From contig JBCNJP010000007.1 in the NCBI GenBank assembly GCA_039602395.1, positions 103,804,772 to 103,868,771 of the forward strand: DNA of 64,000 nucleotides, given 5' to 3'. The notes beneath the pieces are model-generated. The model ran no database searches, was not told the origin of the DNA, and saw only the letters and a list, made by a program, of their open reading frames with translations. The DNA is from Deinandra increscens subsp. villosa. Its lineage: Eukaryota; Streptophyta; Magnoliopsida; Asterales; Asteraceae. The stretch's first letter is position 1. The number at the start of each line of letters is the position of its first letter. This document shows, in pieces, positions 22,899 to 33,126 of the stretch. The translations under genes and the position numbers were made by a program.

Positions 22899-24064
22899 TA
22901 TTCGATTTCATGGATAAAAGTTTTGTTTAATAATATACTTCTCATCGACTTTCATAATCGTTATGATTTTGATAATGTACCGACGTTCAACTCGTTTTGG
23001 ATTTAATGAACGTTCATCATATAGTTGTTGACATTAATTGTCTTTCACCGCTGGTCTAGACTTAGTGGCTTTTCGTTTGAACACACACTTATGTATATAT
23101 GCTCGTTAGGTGTTTGGTAGAGTATACAAGACCTGCTAGTTGCTAATTGCTGTTATTATCAATCTGGAATTGCTGTGCACCCAAAGGTGAGTTTCACGGC
23201 CCCATTTTACTGTTTTAAATCCTGTTGGGGGAGATTAACATGCATGAACTATACAACTGAGATAATTAGACTTTTATATATCACTTGAAGTACTTGAAGC
23301 ACATATACAACAAAGTCCTTCCTATGGTACCGTTAATATTAATGACGATAGCGGGAAATATATTGTAGTACTACTGGGTCTGACAAACCCCACCCGGGTC
23401 AGTCGCTCTGGCACGATTGGATATCGAACGGGTGTTATATTCGTCCTAAACACAACAAGGCAAACTGCATAAACTGTAAACAACTGTTAGCTTCGGTGAC
23501 CATCAACGTGCGAAGTTTCATGTATATAGCCTAGCTAGCTATTTGATATATATTAGTGATTATGCTCTTACAACTTGACTATTGTTGAATAGTCAATCTT
23601 AAACTCAACTTGATTGTTGTTGAACAATCAATTTTAAACTGAACTTGAACTGTCGATGAACAGTTGATTTACACTGAACTGGGACTGTTGTTGAACAGTC
23701 GATTTACATTCAACTGATGAACTGATTAAACCTGTGAACTCACCAACCTTTGTGTTGACACTTTTTAGCATGTTATTTCTCAGGTTGCGGATGTTCGAGT
23801 ATCACGAGTACGCATGCATGAGTATTTGAAAACCCTTTTATTGTCTTTGAACAAGCCACGTCACCTTGGGTGATGGTGTTTTTACATTAATACTTTCATT
23901 GCATTTACGCTTCCGCCTTTGTAAAACTCTGTATATATATTTTAATGAAATATACAACTTTTTTATTAATTACTGGTCGTTTGGTGTAACTAATGGACGG
24001 CGATCCTGGTTTGTCACGCTCTCTGCAGCGCGTTATCGCGCGTGGGATTTTTGGGGGTGTGACA
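21089..24064 (+). repeat. 3' LTR of the LARD-like element
   Basis: 2976 bp copy of 12888-15867, TG...CA, ending at the AACGT duplication. The last bases read through in frame into the host gag, giving a chimeric ORF from an ATG at 23993 to 24904. Confidence 0.92.
23575..23700 (+). repeat. four-hairpin array, 3' LTR copy
   Basis: Counterpart of 15378-15503 with the same stems and hexaloops. It adds no independent covariation because the LTRs are nearly identical. Confidence 0.85.
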
Positions 24065-24069
24065 AACGT

Positions 24070-25135
24070 ACTTACTGAAGAACAACGAGCCGCTATGGCT
24101 GCAGAAATGGCTAACATGTTTCAGGCAGCAATGCCTAACATGATAGCTCAGCTTCAAGGAGCCATCGGAGCCGCTGCTGGAGCTGCCGGCGGAGCTGGTG
24201 CAGGAGGAACCGCTGGTAGAGGTGGTGCACGAAGAGCTACTGGCAGAGGCGGTGGTGGTGGTGGTGCTGGAAGAGGAGGCGGTGGACCCGCAAACGAAGA
24301 AGCTGAAATTGCTCAACCTAGATTTGGATGCTCGTTTAAAACATTCTGTGGTTGCAAACCTCCTTCGTTCGATGGCAGGAGGGATGCATTAGCCACATTC
24401 CAATGGATCCACGAGATGGAGGCTGTTATCGATATCAGCGAATGTAGCGAAGCCCAGGCGGTGAAATATGCTGCCCACTCATTCGTCTCAGAAGCATTAC
24501 ACTGGTGGGGAATGATCAAGCAAACTGAAGGTGCAGAAGCAGTTGCTGCAATGAGGTGGAATGACTTAAAGAGGTATGTCTTGGAAGATTTCTGTCCTAA
24601 GGGAGAGCTGGACCAGTTGGAAAGGAGTTTCTTGGTACTGGAAGCTGGAACGATGACACACCGAGAGTACACGTCAAAGTACAACGCTATGGCAAGGCTG
24701 TTAACCAATCTAGTCACCCCCGAGTCTGAAAGAGTGAAGCGTTATGTTCAAGGTTTTCCACCAAGAGTCCGAGAGTTGATCAAGGCAACTGAACCTAAGA
24801 CGTTTAAAGCAACGGTAAATCTGAGTTCGAATCTGTATAGCGAGATGTTTGGAGCAGGAGGAAGGCCAGAAGGGCTTAAAAGGAATTGGTCTGAGGCGGG
24901 ATGAAGTTTTAAGAAGAATACCGGAGGTCACTTTAAGAAACCAAAGAATGATCCACGAGGTAGTAAACCCTAATGTCGCAAGTGTAACCGAAGCCATCTT
25001 GGAGATTGTAAGATAGGATCAAATAGCTGTTTCAAATGCGGGAAGGAAGGCCATTACTCTAGCAACTGTCCAGATTTGAAGAAGTGTTTTCAGTGCGGCG
25101 AGCCAGGACACATTAGGCCTAACTGTCCCAAATTA
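24070..25135 (+). pseudogene. Tekay-like gag, main part with zinc knuckles, two nonsense codons
   Basis: Structural protein that packages element RNA. After the split there is a Gly/Ala-rich stretch and a retrotransposon gag core (PPSFDG, FQWIHEMEAV, ALHWWG, REYTSKYNAMARLL). Then come CCHC-type knuckles CRKCNRSHLGDC, CFKCGKEGHYSSNC and CFQCGEPGHIRPNC (about 24976-25120). In-frame stops lie at 24902-24904 (TGA) and 24973-24975 (TAA), both explainable by single C-to-T changes. The same frame runs on into pol. Confidence 0.85.
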
Positions 25136-27388
25136 GTCAACAATCCAGGACCACTGCGAGCGAGTGAGATTCCGAAGGCGAAGGGGAGAGCATATACCAT
25201 AACTGCTGCTGAGGCTAAGTTAACACCTGATGTAGTTTCAGGTACGTTCTTAGTTAATAATGTGCCTGCATCTGTGTTATTTGATTCCGGTGCCAGTAAA
25301 AGCTTTGTATCGCATGATTTCTGTGTATTACTCGATAGACCGACTATTAGGGCCGAGAAACCTTTCGAAGTCGAAACTGCCTCAGGAAAGAACTTTATAA
25401 TTTCCGATATGATAGATGATTGCCTGATAGAATTAGAAGGACATAAATTGCCGGTTAGATTATTCCCTATGACGTTAGCCGGTTTCGATATCGTATTGGG
25501 AATGGATTGGCTCGCGGAACATGACGCGCAGATTATTTGCAATCAGAAGAAAGTTCAAATTCAAGCGCCAACTGGAGACGTCTTATCCGTCTATGGAGAT
25601 CGCAACAGTTCTGCAGTGCAGATCATTTCCATGATTAAAGCGCGAAAATTCTTGAGTCATGGGTGTGAGTCATTCTTAGCTTACGCCATTGACTCGAATT
25701 TAAAACCAAAGGAGTTGAAGGATGTGCCGGTAGTAAACCAATTTCCAGACGTGTTCCCAGAAGACCTACCGGGCATTCCTCCTGAACGAGAAATAAAGTT
25801 CGGAATCGATTTAGTGCCGGGAGCCAAACCCGTAGCCAAGACACCATATCGGTTAGCTCCATCCGAAGTGAAGGAACTAATGTCACAACTGCAAGAGTTG
25901 CTTGATAAAGGTTTCATCAGACCGAGTATCTCACCCTGGGGTGCTCCAGTTCTTTTCGTGAAGAAGAAAGACGGAAGCCTGAGAATGTGCATCGACTACC
26001 GGGAGCTGAATAAACTGACGGTGAAGAACAGATACCCTCTGCCCAGAATCGACGACTTATTCGATCAGCTACAGGGAGCAAGTTGGTTTTCCAAGATTGA
26101 TCTGCGATCGGGCTATCACCAGTTGAAGGTTAATGATGAAGACATTCCGAAGACGGCCTTTCGAACGCGATACGGTCATTACGAATTCCTTGTGATGTCG
26201 TTTGGGTTGACTAATGCACCTGCTGCATTCATGGACCTCATGAATAGAGTATGTCGACCCATGTTGGACCGATTCGTAATCGTGTTCATAGATGACATCC
26301 TAATCTATTCCAGGAGCGAGTCTGATCACGCTATGCATCTGAAGGAAGTACTAGAGACCTTGAGGAAGGAGAAGTTATATGCCAAATTTTCCAAGTGTGC
26401 GTTCTGGCTAAGGGAAGTACAATTCCTTGGTCACGTCATAAACGCAGACGGTGTACTCGTAGATCCTTCCAAAATAGAAACGGTAATGAGCTGGAAACCA
26501 CCAAAAACGCCCTCGGAGATTCGTAGCTTCTTGGGCCTTGCCGGTTATTACCGTAGGTTCATCCAAGACTTTTCAAAAATCGCGACGCCTCTAACCAAGT
26601 TGACCAAGAAGGACGTGAAGTTCGTTTGGAGCTCGAGTCAGCAGAATGCCTTTGAAGAATTGAGGACCAGATTAACTCAGGCACCGGTATTAACTCAGGC
26701 ACCGGTATTAACTTTGCCGGATGGGCCTGATGATTTGGTAATTTACTCCGATGCTTCTTATTTAGGTTTAGGCTGTGTGCTGATGCAGCGAGGTAAGGTA
26801 ATTGCCTACGCGTCACGACAACTAAAACCTCATGAGACAAACTATCCAACTCACGATCTAGAGTTGGCAGCCGTCGTGTTTGCTCTCAAAATCTGGAGGC
26901 ATTACTTGTACGGAGTAAAATGCACCATCTACACTGATCATAAGAGCCTAAAGTACTTCTTCGAGCAGAAGGATCTTAATATGAGGCAGCGTAGGTGGTT
27001 AGAATTAATCAAAGATTACGACTGTGAGATTATGTATCATCCAGGAAAAGCAAACGTTGTTGCAGACGCTTTGAGCAGAAAGGATGAACATCCACCTCTT
27101 CGAACACCGTCGTATAGATTAATTGTTACCCCTGATTTCCTTGTCCAACTTCGTAAGGAGCGGTATGAAGCCCTCAAGGAAGAAAACATCAAGAAGGAAA
27201 GAATGGTCGGCCAGGCTGAAAGCTTAGAAGAAAACGAGTACGGAGTGAAGATTCGATTCGGTAGAATGTGGGTACCACTCACTGGTGGATTTCGTGCCAA
27301 GATAATGGACGAAGCACACAAATCACGTTACTCAATCCATCCAGGTTCCACGAAAATGTACCAAGATCTGAAGAAAGACTACTGGTAG
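25136..27388 (+). pseudogene. Tekay-like pol: protease, RT, RNase H, integrase zinc-finger start
   Basis: Same frame as gag. Aspartic protease FDSGASKSFVS (about 25280); RT with WFSKIDLRSGYHQLKV, SFGLTNAPAAFM and FIDDILIYS (about 26290); RNase H with YSDASYLGLGC and TDHKSLKYFF; then the HHCC start of integrase. An 18-base tandem duplication (26671-26706) adds six residues in the RT-RNase H linker. The run ends at TAG (27386-27388), where a Trp codon is expected; the frame reopens at once. Confidence 0.9.
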
Positions 27389-28229
27389 CCAGGAATGAAG
27401 TTCAACGTCATGCAGTACGTCAATAGATGTTTAACCTGCGCAAAGGTTAAAGCCGAACATCAAAAACCATATGGGAAGTTACAGCCCTTGGAACTTCCAG
27501 AGTGGAAATGGGAACATATCACCATGGATTTCATAACCAAGCTACCAAAAACAGCTAAAGGTCATGACACCATTTGGGTGATAGTGGATAGATTAACAAA
27601 GAGTGCTCACTTCTTACCCATTCACGAGAAGCACTCTTCAGAAATGTTAGCCAAAATCTTCATTAAGGAAGTCATCGCACGTCACGGAGTACCAGTGTCT
27701 ATCATTTCAGATAGGGACACTCGGTTTACTTCACGTTTCTGGAAGAAGTTCCACGAGAATATGGGTGCGAGATTGCACATTAGCACGGCGTATCATCCTC
27801 AGACAGACGGCCAGAGCGAAAGAACGATTCAAACTCTGGAGGATATGTTGCGTGCTTGCATTATCGATTTCGGAGGAAGCTGGGATGATCACTTACCATT
27901 AGCAGAGTTCTCCTACAACAACAATTATCATTCGAGTATAGGTATGCCACCTTACGAGATGTTGTATGGTAGGAAATGCAGAACTCCTGTATGTTGGGGT
28001 GAAGTTGGCCAGCGAGAGATAGGAAGTAAAGAATCAGTTGAGAATATGGCTCACGATCTCGACATAATCAAAACACGACTAAAGGCTGCACAGGATCGAC
28101 AGAAGTCCTATGCTGATAAAAGACGAAGGCCAATCGAATTCCATGTTGGAGACTATGTTCTGTTGAAAGTTTCTCCATGGAAAAACATTATCCGTTTTCG
28201 CAAGAGGGGTAAGCTAGGTCCAAGGTATG
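27389..28229 (+). pseudogene. Tekay-like integrase, C-terminus lost
   Basis: Continues the pol frame: CLTCAKVKAEHQ of the zinc finger, ITMDFITKLPK, SDRDTRFTSRFW and PQTDGQSERTIQ carry the D, D and E of the catalytic core, then SPWKN and GKLGPRYV. The usual end of the integrase and any chromodomain are missing, because GPRYV runs straight into LTR sequence at 28230. The ORF then continues about 22 codons through LTR DNA to a stop at 28297. Confidence 0.88.
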
Positions 28230-29156
28230 TATGCAAAGTTATAAGCAATACAGATGTTATACGTGACTATAGTTCTTGTAAGTATTTTAAGACTTAAAAT
28301 ATAGTAAGGATATGTTCTAACATGATCCGTGGCATAAAATGATGAATATTGCAACGTTAGAGGGGTAGAAAGTGTAAACTATGTAAAAATATGTATATAT
28401 ATGTATATATATTATTATAAATAACCCAAACCCTCGAGAATGTTAAAATTATGTTTTATAAGGTTATTATGAATTGCTCGTAAAAATTTATAGGTTAACA
28501 AGTTAAAACGGGTAGCAAACGATAAAAAAAAAACAATAAAGAAAGAAAGAAACAAAGAAAAGAAAGAAGAAGATAAAATATAAAAAAAAAATGCTGGCCA
28601 CCAGTTTCGAACCAGGGCCCTCCTGGTTTTAAGTCCAGCGCATTTACCATCAGACCAGCGCCACATGTTGGTTTTAATCCTGATTTCTTTTGTTATATTC
28701 TATACCAGTCAAGTTCAAAAACGAGATCAGCTCGAGTTTTTCAACTTGTTCTCCACGTTTAAGCTCGAATTAAGCAAACCAGGTGTCGTTTTTTGTTCCT
28801 TAGTCACAATATTTCGTGTCACTACTGAATTTCGACCCTCCTAGTATAAATAGCACCCCATATCATCGATCAATCCTCACCAATTCACTCAATCTTCTTC
28901 CTAAAAACCCTAGAAAATGCAGAAACTTCCTTGAAGCAATTCTCCCAAACGGTGTAGCCTTTGAAGCCGAATTTCTGCAGTCAAGCTACCCTAGGTATGA
29001 TTAACAATAACCTATCTCAGTTTTTGCAAATTCGAATTCTAAGTATGCTTTTTAAATTCATGTCAAAATTAGGGTTCTTGAGGAAAATCTTTGATTTTGG
29101 GTGATTGGGTTGGAATTAGGGTCTAAATTTTTGTAGGTAATCATAATTTAATGTGT
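28230..29156 (+). repeat. 3' LTR fragment of the Tekay-like element, truncated at both ends
   Basis: Matches 9586-10512 with about 1 percent difference by eye, including the tRNA-like module and TATA box. Left edge: pol joins LTR at a short shared TATGC. Right edge: similarity stops after AATGTGTTT at 29156, so no target duplication is found. Consistent with two deletions or an illegitimate recombination. Confidence 0.85.
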
Positions 29157-30220
29157 TTATGTCAACCAGTTCATTTGAAATAAGTGTTTATTTGTCATAT
29201 CGTTGCATTTATTTTTCATGGTCAAATGGTCAATATGTCTTTGTCAAAATGATTTGCACACTTGTCATTGGGTTTGTCAATGATAAAAGACAAAGTCTCT
29301 TCGGTGAAAATCAAGATTGAGACCTTGATAGTGATGAAAAAAATGAGAGAAATAAAAAAAGTTTGTTGTTAAAAAAAAATGATTTGCACACTGATTCAAG
29401 TGACAAATTGATTGTGAATGTGGCCAAGTAAACATCCCATCAGTGTTAACAAATGGTTGCCCGGGTGACAACTTGGAAACGTAATAAAAATGAAACGTGC
29501 TATGCATGCATCTACTACTACGTACATTTTCACTTGTTCTTTGTTGTCAAGGTGACTTTTATAGTCATCTATAGTCTTGCATTACATTTCCCTTAAGAAA
29601 ATGAACTATTGAACAAGTAATGCTACCCTAAAAATAAAAATACTTGACAAAATCTTAGATTGTTATCAGTTTTTCTTGGCCATCTAGGAGCCATGCACCG
29701 CCATAAATAACAAGAATGTAGGTGTTTTGATTGTAATTCGATCTAAATAATCTTTAAAAGTTAGCAAATTTATACCATTATATCATAGTACTTTATTAAC
29801 ATTACTAGGTTAGAACCCATGTATTACATGGTTTTAATAAATATACATTTATTACAAATAATAATTTTATAAAGATTTATGTATAAATCTTTTCAACCAT
29901 TTGTGAAACAAGAAACAATAAACATTTGTAAATTTTAAAATAAAAATAATAAAGATTTAAGCATTATAAAGTCATATTTAAAATAAGATATTATTAAAAT
30001 CTTATTCTAATTTATTAAGTTTACATAAATTATTAGAAGATTTATATTTTTATAGTTAATTATATAATACAAGTATTTAAAATTATTATTATTTATTTAG
30101 TAGATAAGAAGGTTGGTATTTAATAAGAGGGAGAAGCGGAAAAAATAAGATGAAAATGAATGTAAGAGTGACATGTGGCAAGAGTTATAATCATTTATTA
30201 GAGTAGGTAGATTCGTCTCT
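29157..30220. other. intergenic DNA, no gene seen
   Basis: AT-rich with no ORF of note. A small palindromic ACCCATGTATTACATGG lies near 29815, a motif often seen in degenerate plant transposon ends; too weak to name. Confidence 0.5.
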
Positions 30221-30223
30221 TTA

Positions 30224-30582
30224 AGCCACTCCCAATGGTGGTGTCACCACCTAATTACCACTATGTCACCAAAGCACATCATTGGCACCATCTCTTCACC
30301 CACTTAATTTCACAACAATTATCACCCATATGACATCCCTGTAACTTGTTCTCTAAATAAAAAAACTAAATTAAACTTAGTAGGGTCCACAAATAATACC
30401 ATTCTTTGAATTTCCTTTTAAGTTTTGCCGATATAATTTTTTTATTTTGAAAGACAAATTGTGAGGAAGAAGTGGTGAATATGTGTTATTAGTAGCAATG
30501 TGTCATAGGATGATTAAATGGAAAAAAAAAATGATGTGACAGTGGAGAAGAGATGGTGACTAAATCACCGTTGAGAGAGGCC
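30224..30582. mobile_element. PIF/Harbinger-type MITE (359 bp)
   Basis: Terminal inverted repeats AGCCACTCCCAATGGTG (30224-30240) and, read inward from the right, GGCCTCTCTCAACGGTG. Flanked by TTA at 30221-30223 and 30583-30585, the 3-bp duplication of this superfamily. No coding capacity. It lies about 290 bp beyond the 3' end of the WD40 gene. Confidence 0.75.
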
Positions 30583-30869
30583 TTAGTAACAAGATAAGCC
30601 AAACATACAAGTTGAAAATAAAGTATTAAGGTTCTATGACTTCTAAGTGAAAGGATATAAACCAAAAGATCAAGGTTCATGTATGACAACCGACAAATTT
30701 AATTGATATTATATTATATTACAATTAAAATAAATTAATAGGAGAGATCCTGCTAAAGAGTTTAATACGAGGAGATCAACTTAATTAAATTGGGGGTTAA
30801 TTAACAAAGGCTTAATTTGTCATCATCGAAAGAGACTACACTTCAATTAATCAACTTGCATTTATTCTA

Positions 30870-32033
30870 TTAACCGAAAACATTTTTCTCAATCATCGAA
30901 CTCTTAATCGTAATCACCCTAATAGCGCCATTACAACTTTCACTAAACACACGTGTCACAGACTTATAGCTGGTCTCGAATGACGATGCGTCATCCGCGA
31001 CTAACGATCGGACGGGTTTCTCGTACCCGTCCACCACTTTAAGGCAGTACATTTTGCCCTCACATCCACGTTGCCAAACTCTAACCGTCCGATCCGCTGA
31101 CCCGCTGAACAGTAGATTAGACACGTTGATTAAACAAAGAATCGCCTTACAATGGCCACGTAATATTTCATCCACCACCATACCGTTACTACCGTGCGCC
31201 TTGCTCCACACTATAATCACCCGGTCACAACCACCAGAAAACAACAACGATCCGTCGTCGTTTAGAGCCAATGCGTTGACTGCCGCCTTGTGCTTTTCCA
31301 ACGTGGCGAAAAGTGCGTATTTTCGTGTTTTTCGCCACATTTTAATCCGGCGGTCGGCGGACCCGGTGTAAATCGTGCCGTCAGCCGCCATGACAACAGC
31401 GTTAACCGCGTCGTCATGCGCTTTTACGCTCTGCACGCACCGGAGGTTTGTCGTCCGCCAGATCTTCAGGCACTTGTCCCACGAAACCGAGCACATGAAC
31501 CGATCGGAGACGAAAGCGAGCCCCGAAACGGCGTCATGGTGCTCGATCCACAGCTTTTTCCGGTGGCGTCTCACATTGACGTAGTTTTTCGGTGAAACCG
31601 AACGGAGCAAACGGTCTTCAAACGTCGGGAGAGTCGCAATGCGTACGTGGCGTTTACGTTCCGATAGTTTCCATACTCGTATCTTGTGATCCTGATGCGC
31701 GGTGTATAGTTTTCCGTTGCTAAATGCAACGGACTTAACGGGCTCGGCGACACGAAAGGTGTCGAGTAGGGAAAACGATGAGGTGTCGATTACGTGGATG
31801 AGGTTTCCGGTGGCGGCATAGAGGAGGTGGTTGTGGACGGCGAGGAGTTTGACGTCGGAGGGTGGTTTAGGGAGGGGTAGGTGGGAGACGGTTAGGGCTA
31901 CGGTGGCCGGAAAAAGGTCTCGGGTTTTGGTGGTTGTGTCTGAAACTGAAACTGAGTCGGAGATTACTGGGAGTTTGGATGGTGGGGGTGATTCTGGGGA
32001 GGAGAAGATCGGAAGGCATGGCCGGAGTTTCAT
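30870..32033 (-). CDS. WD40-repeat protein, JINGUBANG-like
   Basis: Intact single-exon gene of 387 residues. After a Ser/Pro-rich N-terminus of about 55 residues come about seven WD40 blades (roughly residues 60-375), with clear Trp-Asp-type ends: HKIRVWKL, DKCLKIWR, SADRRIKMW, CDRVIIVW and SADRTVRVW. The linker between blades two and three (RLLRSVSPKNYVNVRRHRKKLWIEHHDAV) is the part I associate with plant JINGUBANG proteins, WD40 scaffolds that in Arabidopsis act in pollen germination and transcription-factor binding. Such proteins bind other proteins and have no enzyme activity. The start is the first ATG of the frame, with a TATA-like box about 85 bases upstream. The family call is from memory of motifs; the exact member is not settled. 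Confidence 0.85.
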   Translation of the reverse strand: MKLRPCLPIFSSPESPPPSKLPVISDSVSVSDTTTKTRDLFPATVALTVSHLPLPKPPSDVKLLAVHNHLLYAATGNLIHVIDTSSFSLLDTFRVAEPVKSVAFSNGKLYTAHQDHKIRVWKLSERKRHVRIATLPTFEDRLLRSVSPKNYVNVRRHRKKLWIEHHDAVSGLAFVSDRFMCSVSWDKCLKIWRTTNLRCVQSVKAHDDAVNAVVMAADGTIYTGSADRRIKMWRKTRKYALFATLEKHKAAVNALALNDDGSLLFSGGCDRVIIVWSKAHGSNGMVVDEILRGHCKAILCLINVSNLLFSGSADRTVRVWQRGCEGKMYCLKVVDGYEKPVRSLVADDASSFETSYKSVTRVFSESCNGAIRVITIKSSMIEKNVFG

Positions 32034-32118
32034 GTCGCCGGCGAGATCGAAGGTGTGTATGAAATAGTAGAAATACTATGAATGAAACAGTGGAAGAAGA
32101 GGAGAACACGGGCTACTT

Positions 32119-32126
32119 GATATAAA
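32119..32126 (-). promoter_or_regulatory. TATA-like box of the WD40 gene
   Basis: TTTATATC read on minus, about 85 bases before the ATG at 32033, a normal distance for a plant promoter with a short leader. Confidence 0.5.
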
Positions 32127-32129
32127 GGC

Positions 32130-33121
32130 TTGAGTTTACAAAGTCAACATCGTATCAGCGAAAATGGATAAAACGATGATAAATTAATTGATTAACTAAT
32201 CTTTTTGCAAAATTAAAATTATTAGAAAATAACCAGTGGTTACAAAATAATTTTTTTTTACATACTACATAGTATACGCTATTGTATATTAGGGCAGGAT
32301 CATTAAAATATTTGCAATCTATCTTCTATTGATATCCTTAAATTGTAAAACAAATAATTATTCAACCCATTCTATTCTACTTTTTATACCTATATTATAT
32401 CCTTATAATTTAATGTTTTATTCCTATATTTTATCCTTATAATTTAAAGTATGAGCACTGTCAAAGTTTAAAAGAAAACTCCGAAGGGGCGGGATTCAAA
32501 ATTTTTACCGACGGGGGGATACTCAATACATATAATTTTTTTTACATAAAATCATAAAAATATGTACTTTTGGCAGAAAAAACCATGAGGGCGCCTCCTC
32601 CCCCCCCCCCCCTCCGGATGAGTAAAATAACAATTACTATTTAACTCTATATCCGTCATTTTATATTTGTTATGAGTAGATGTGAGTGATGAAAAAAGAA
32701 AAAAATTATATAAAATAAAATAGAAAAATATTATTTAATTGAATAGAGAAATATATAATGAGATATACGACATTTTCAAAACATGAGTGATAAATCTATA
32801 AATTAGTGTTAATAGGTTTGATATGATCTTTCTTATCATTATATTTTATGATAAATATGAAAAATTAACCTATCTTTATAGGAAAAAGTAAATATTTATT
32901 AAGCGTCTCAATTTACACAAAAAAAAACTTATCAAAGCCACATTGTTTTGATTAAAAACAATTAATCACCCTCTCGCCAATTTATTTCATTGTTTTCAAA
33001 ATCCCTATTTTTTTCACCCTCTCGCCAAATTCCATCCTCAAATCCCTTCAAGCTGATGTCATTTCTTTCATAATCCACTAGTAAATTTCTGTTACAAATT
33101 TATGTGGCATAATAATATGAG
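32130..33121. other. AT-rich intergenic DNA, no gene seen
   Basis: No ORF of note. A C-homopolymer run lies near 32600, and a short direct repeat (ACCCTCTCGCCAA) at about 32969 and 33018. No transposon ends were found. Confidence 0.55.
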
Positions 33122-33126
33122 GGGAC

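Larger units (their letters stand above)
12888..24064 (+). mobile_element. young LARD-like non-autonomous LTR retrotransposon
   Basis: A complete 11.2 kb element: LTRs at 12888-15867 and 21089-24064, primer-binding site at 15871, terminal hairpin and polypurine tract at 21053-21086, and the 5-bp duplication AACGT at 12883-12887 and 24065-24069. The LTRs differ by about three substitutions found by eye plus a 4-bp change in a TA run, so insertion was recent. The 5.2 kb interior has no ORF above about 75 codons. Because there has been little time for decay, it must have moved as a noncoding element using proteins from another element. Confidence 0.85.
9305..29156 (+). mobile_element. decayed Tekay-like Ty3/gypsy retrotransposon, interrupted and 3'-truncated
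   Basis: Outer element of the left half. In order: 5' LTR (9305-12323), primer-binding site, gag start (12784), an 11.2 kb nested LTR element, the rest of gag and pol (24070-28229), and a partial 3' LTR copy (28230-29156). Gag and pol share one reading frame, and the frame is kept across the insertion once one copy of the target duplication is removed. Over the 927 bases shared by the two LTR copies I count about ten to twelve differences by eye, against about three in 3 kb for the nested element. The host is therefore clearly older. Confidence 0.85.

Noticed and set aside
29806..30130. Helitron end
   Set aside because: A palindrome-like ACCCATGTATTACATGG is present, but no CTRR terminus with a proper 3' hairpin or A/T host site could be placed.
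31054..31595. Plus-strand ORFs of about 100 codons
   Set aside because: Antisense shadows of the WD40 gene.
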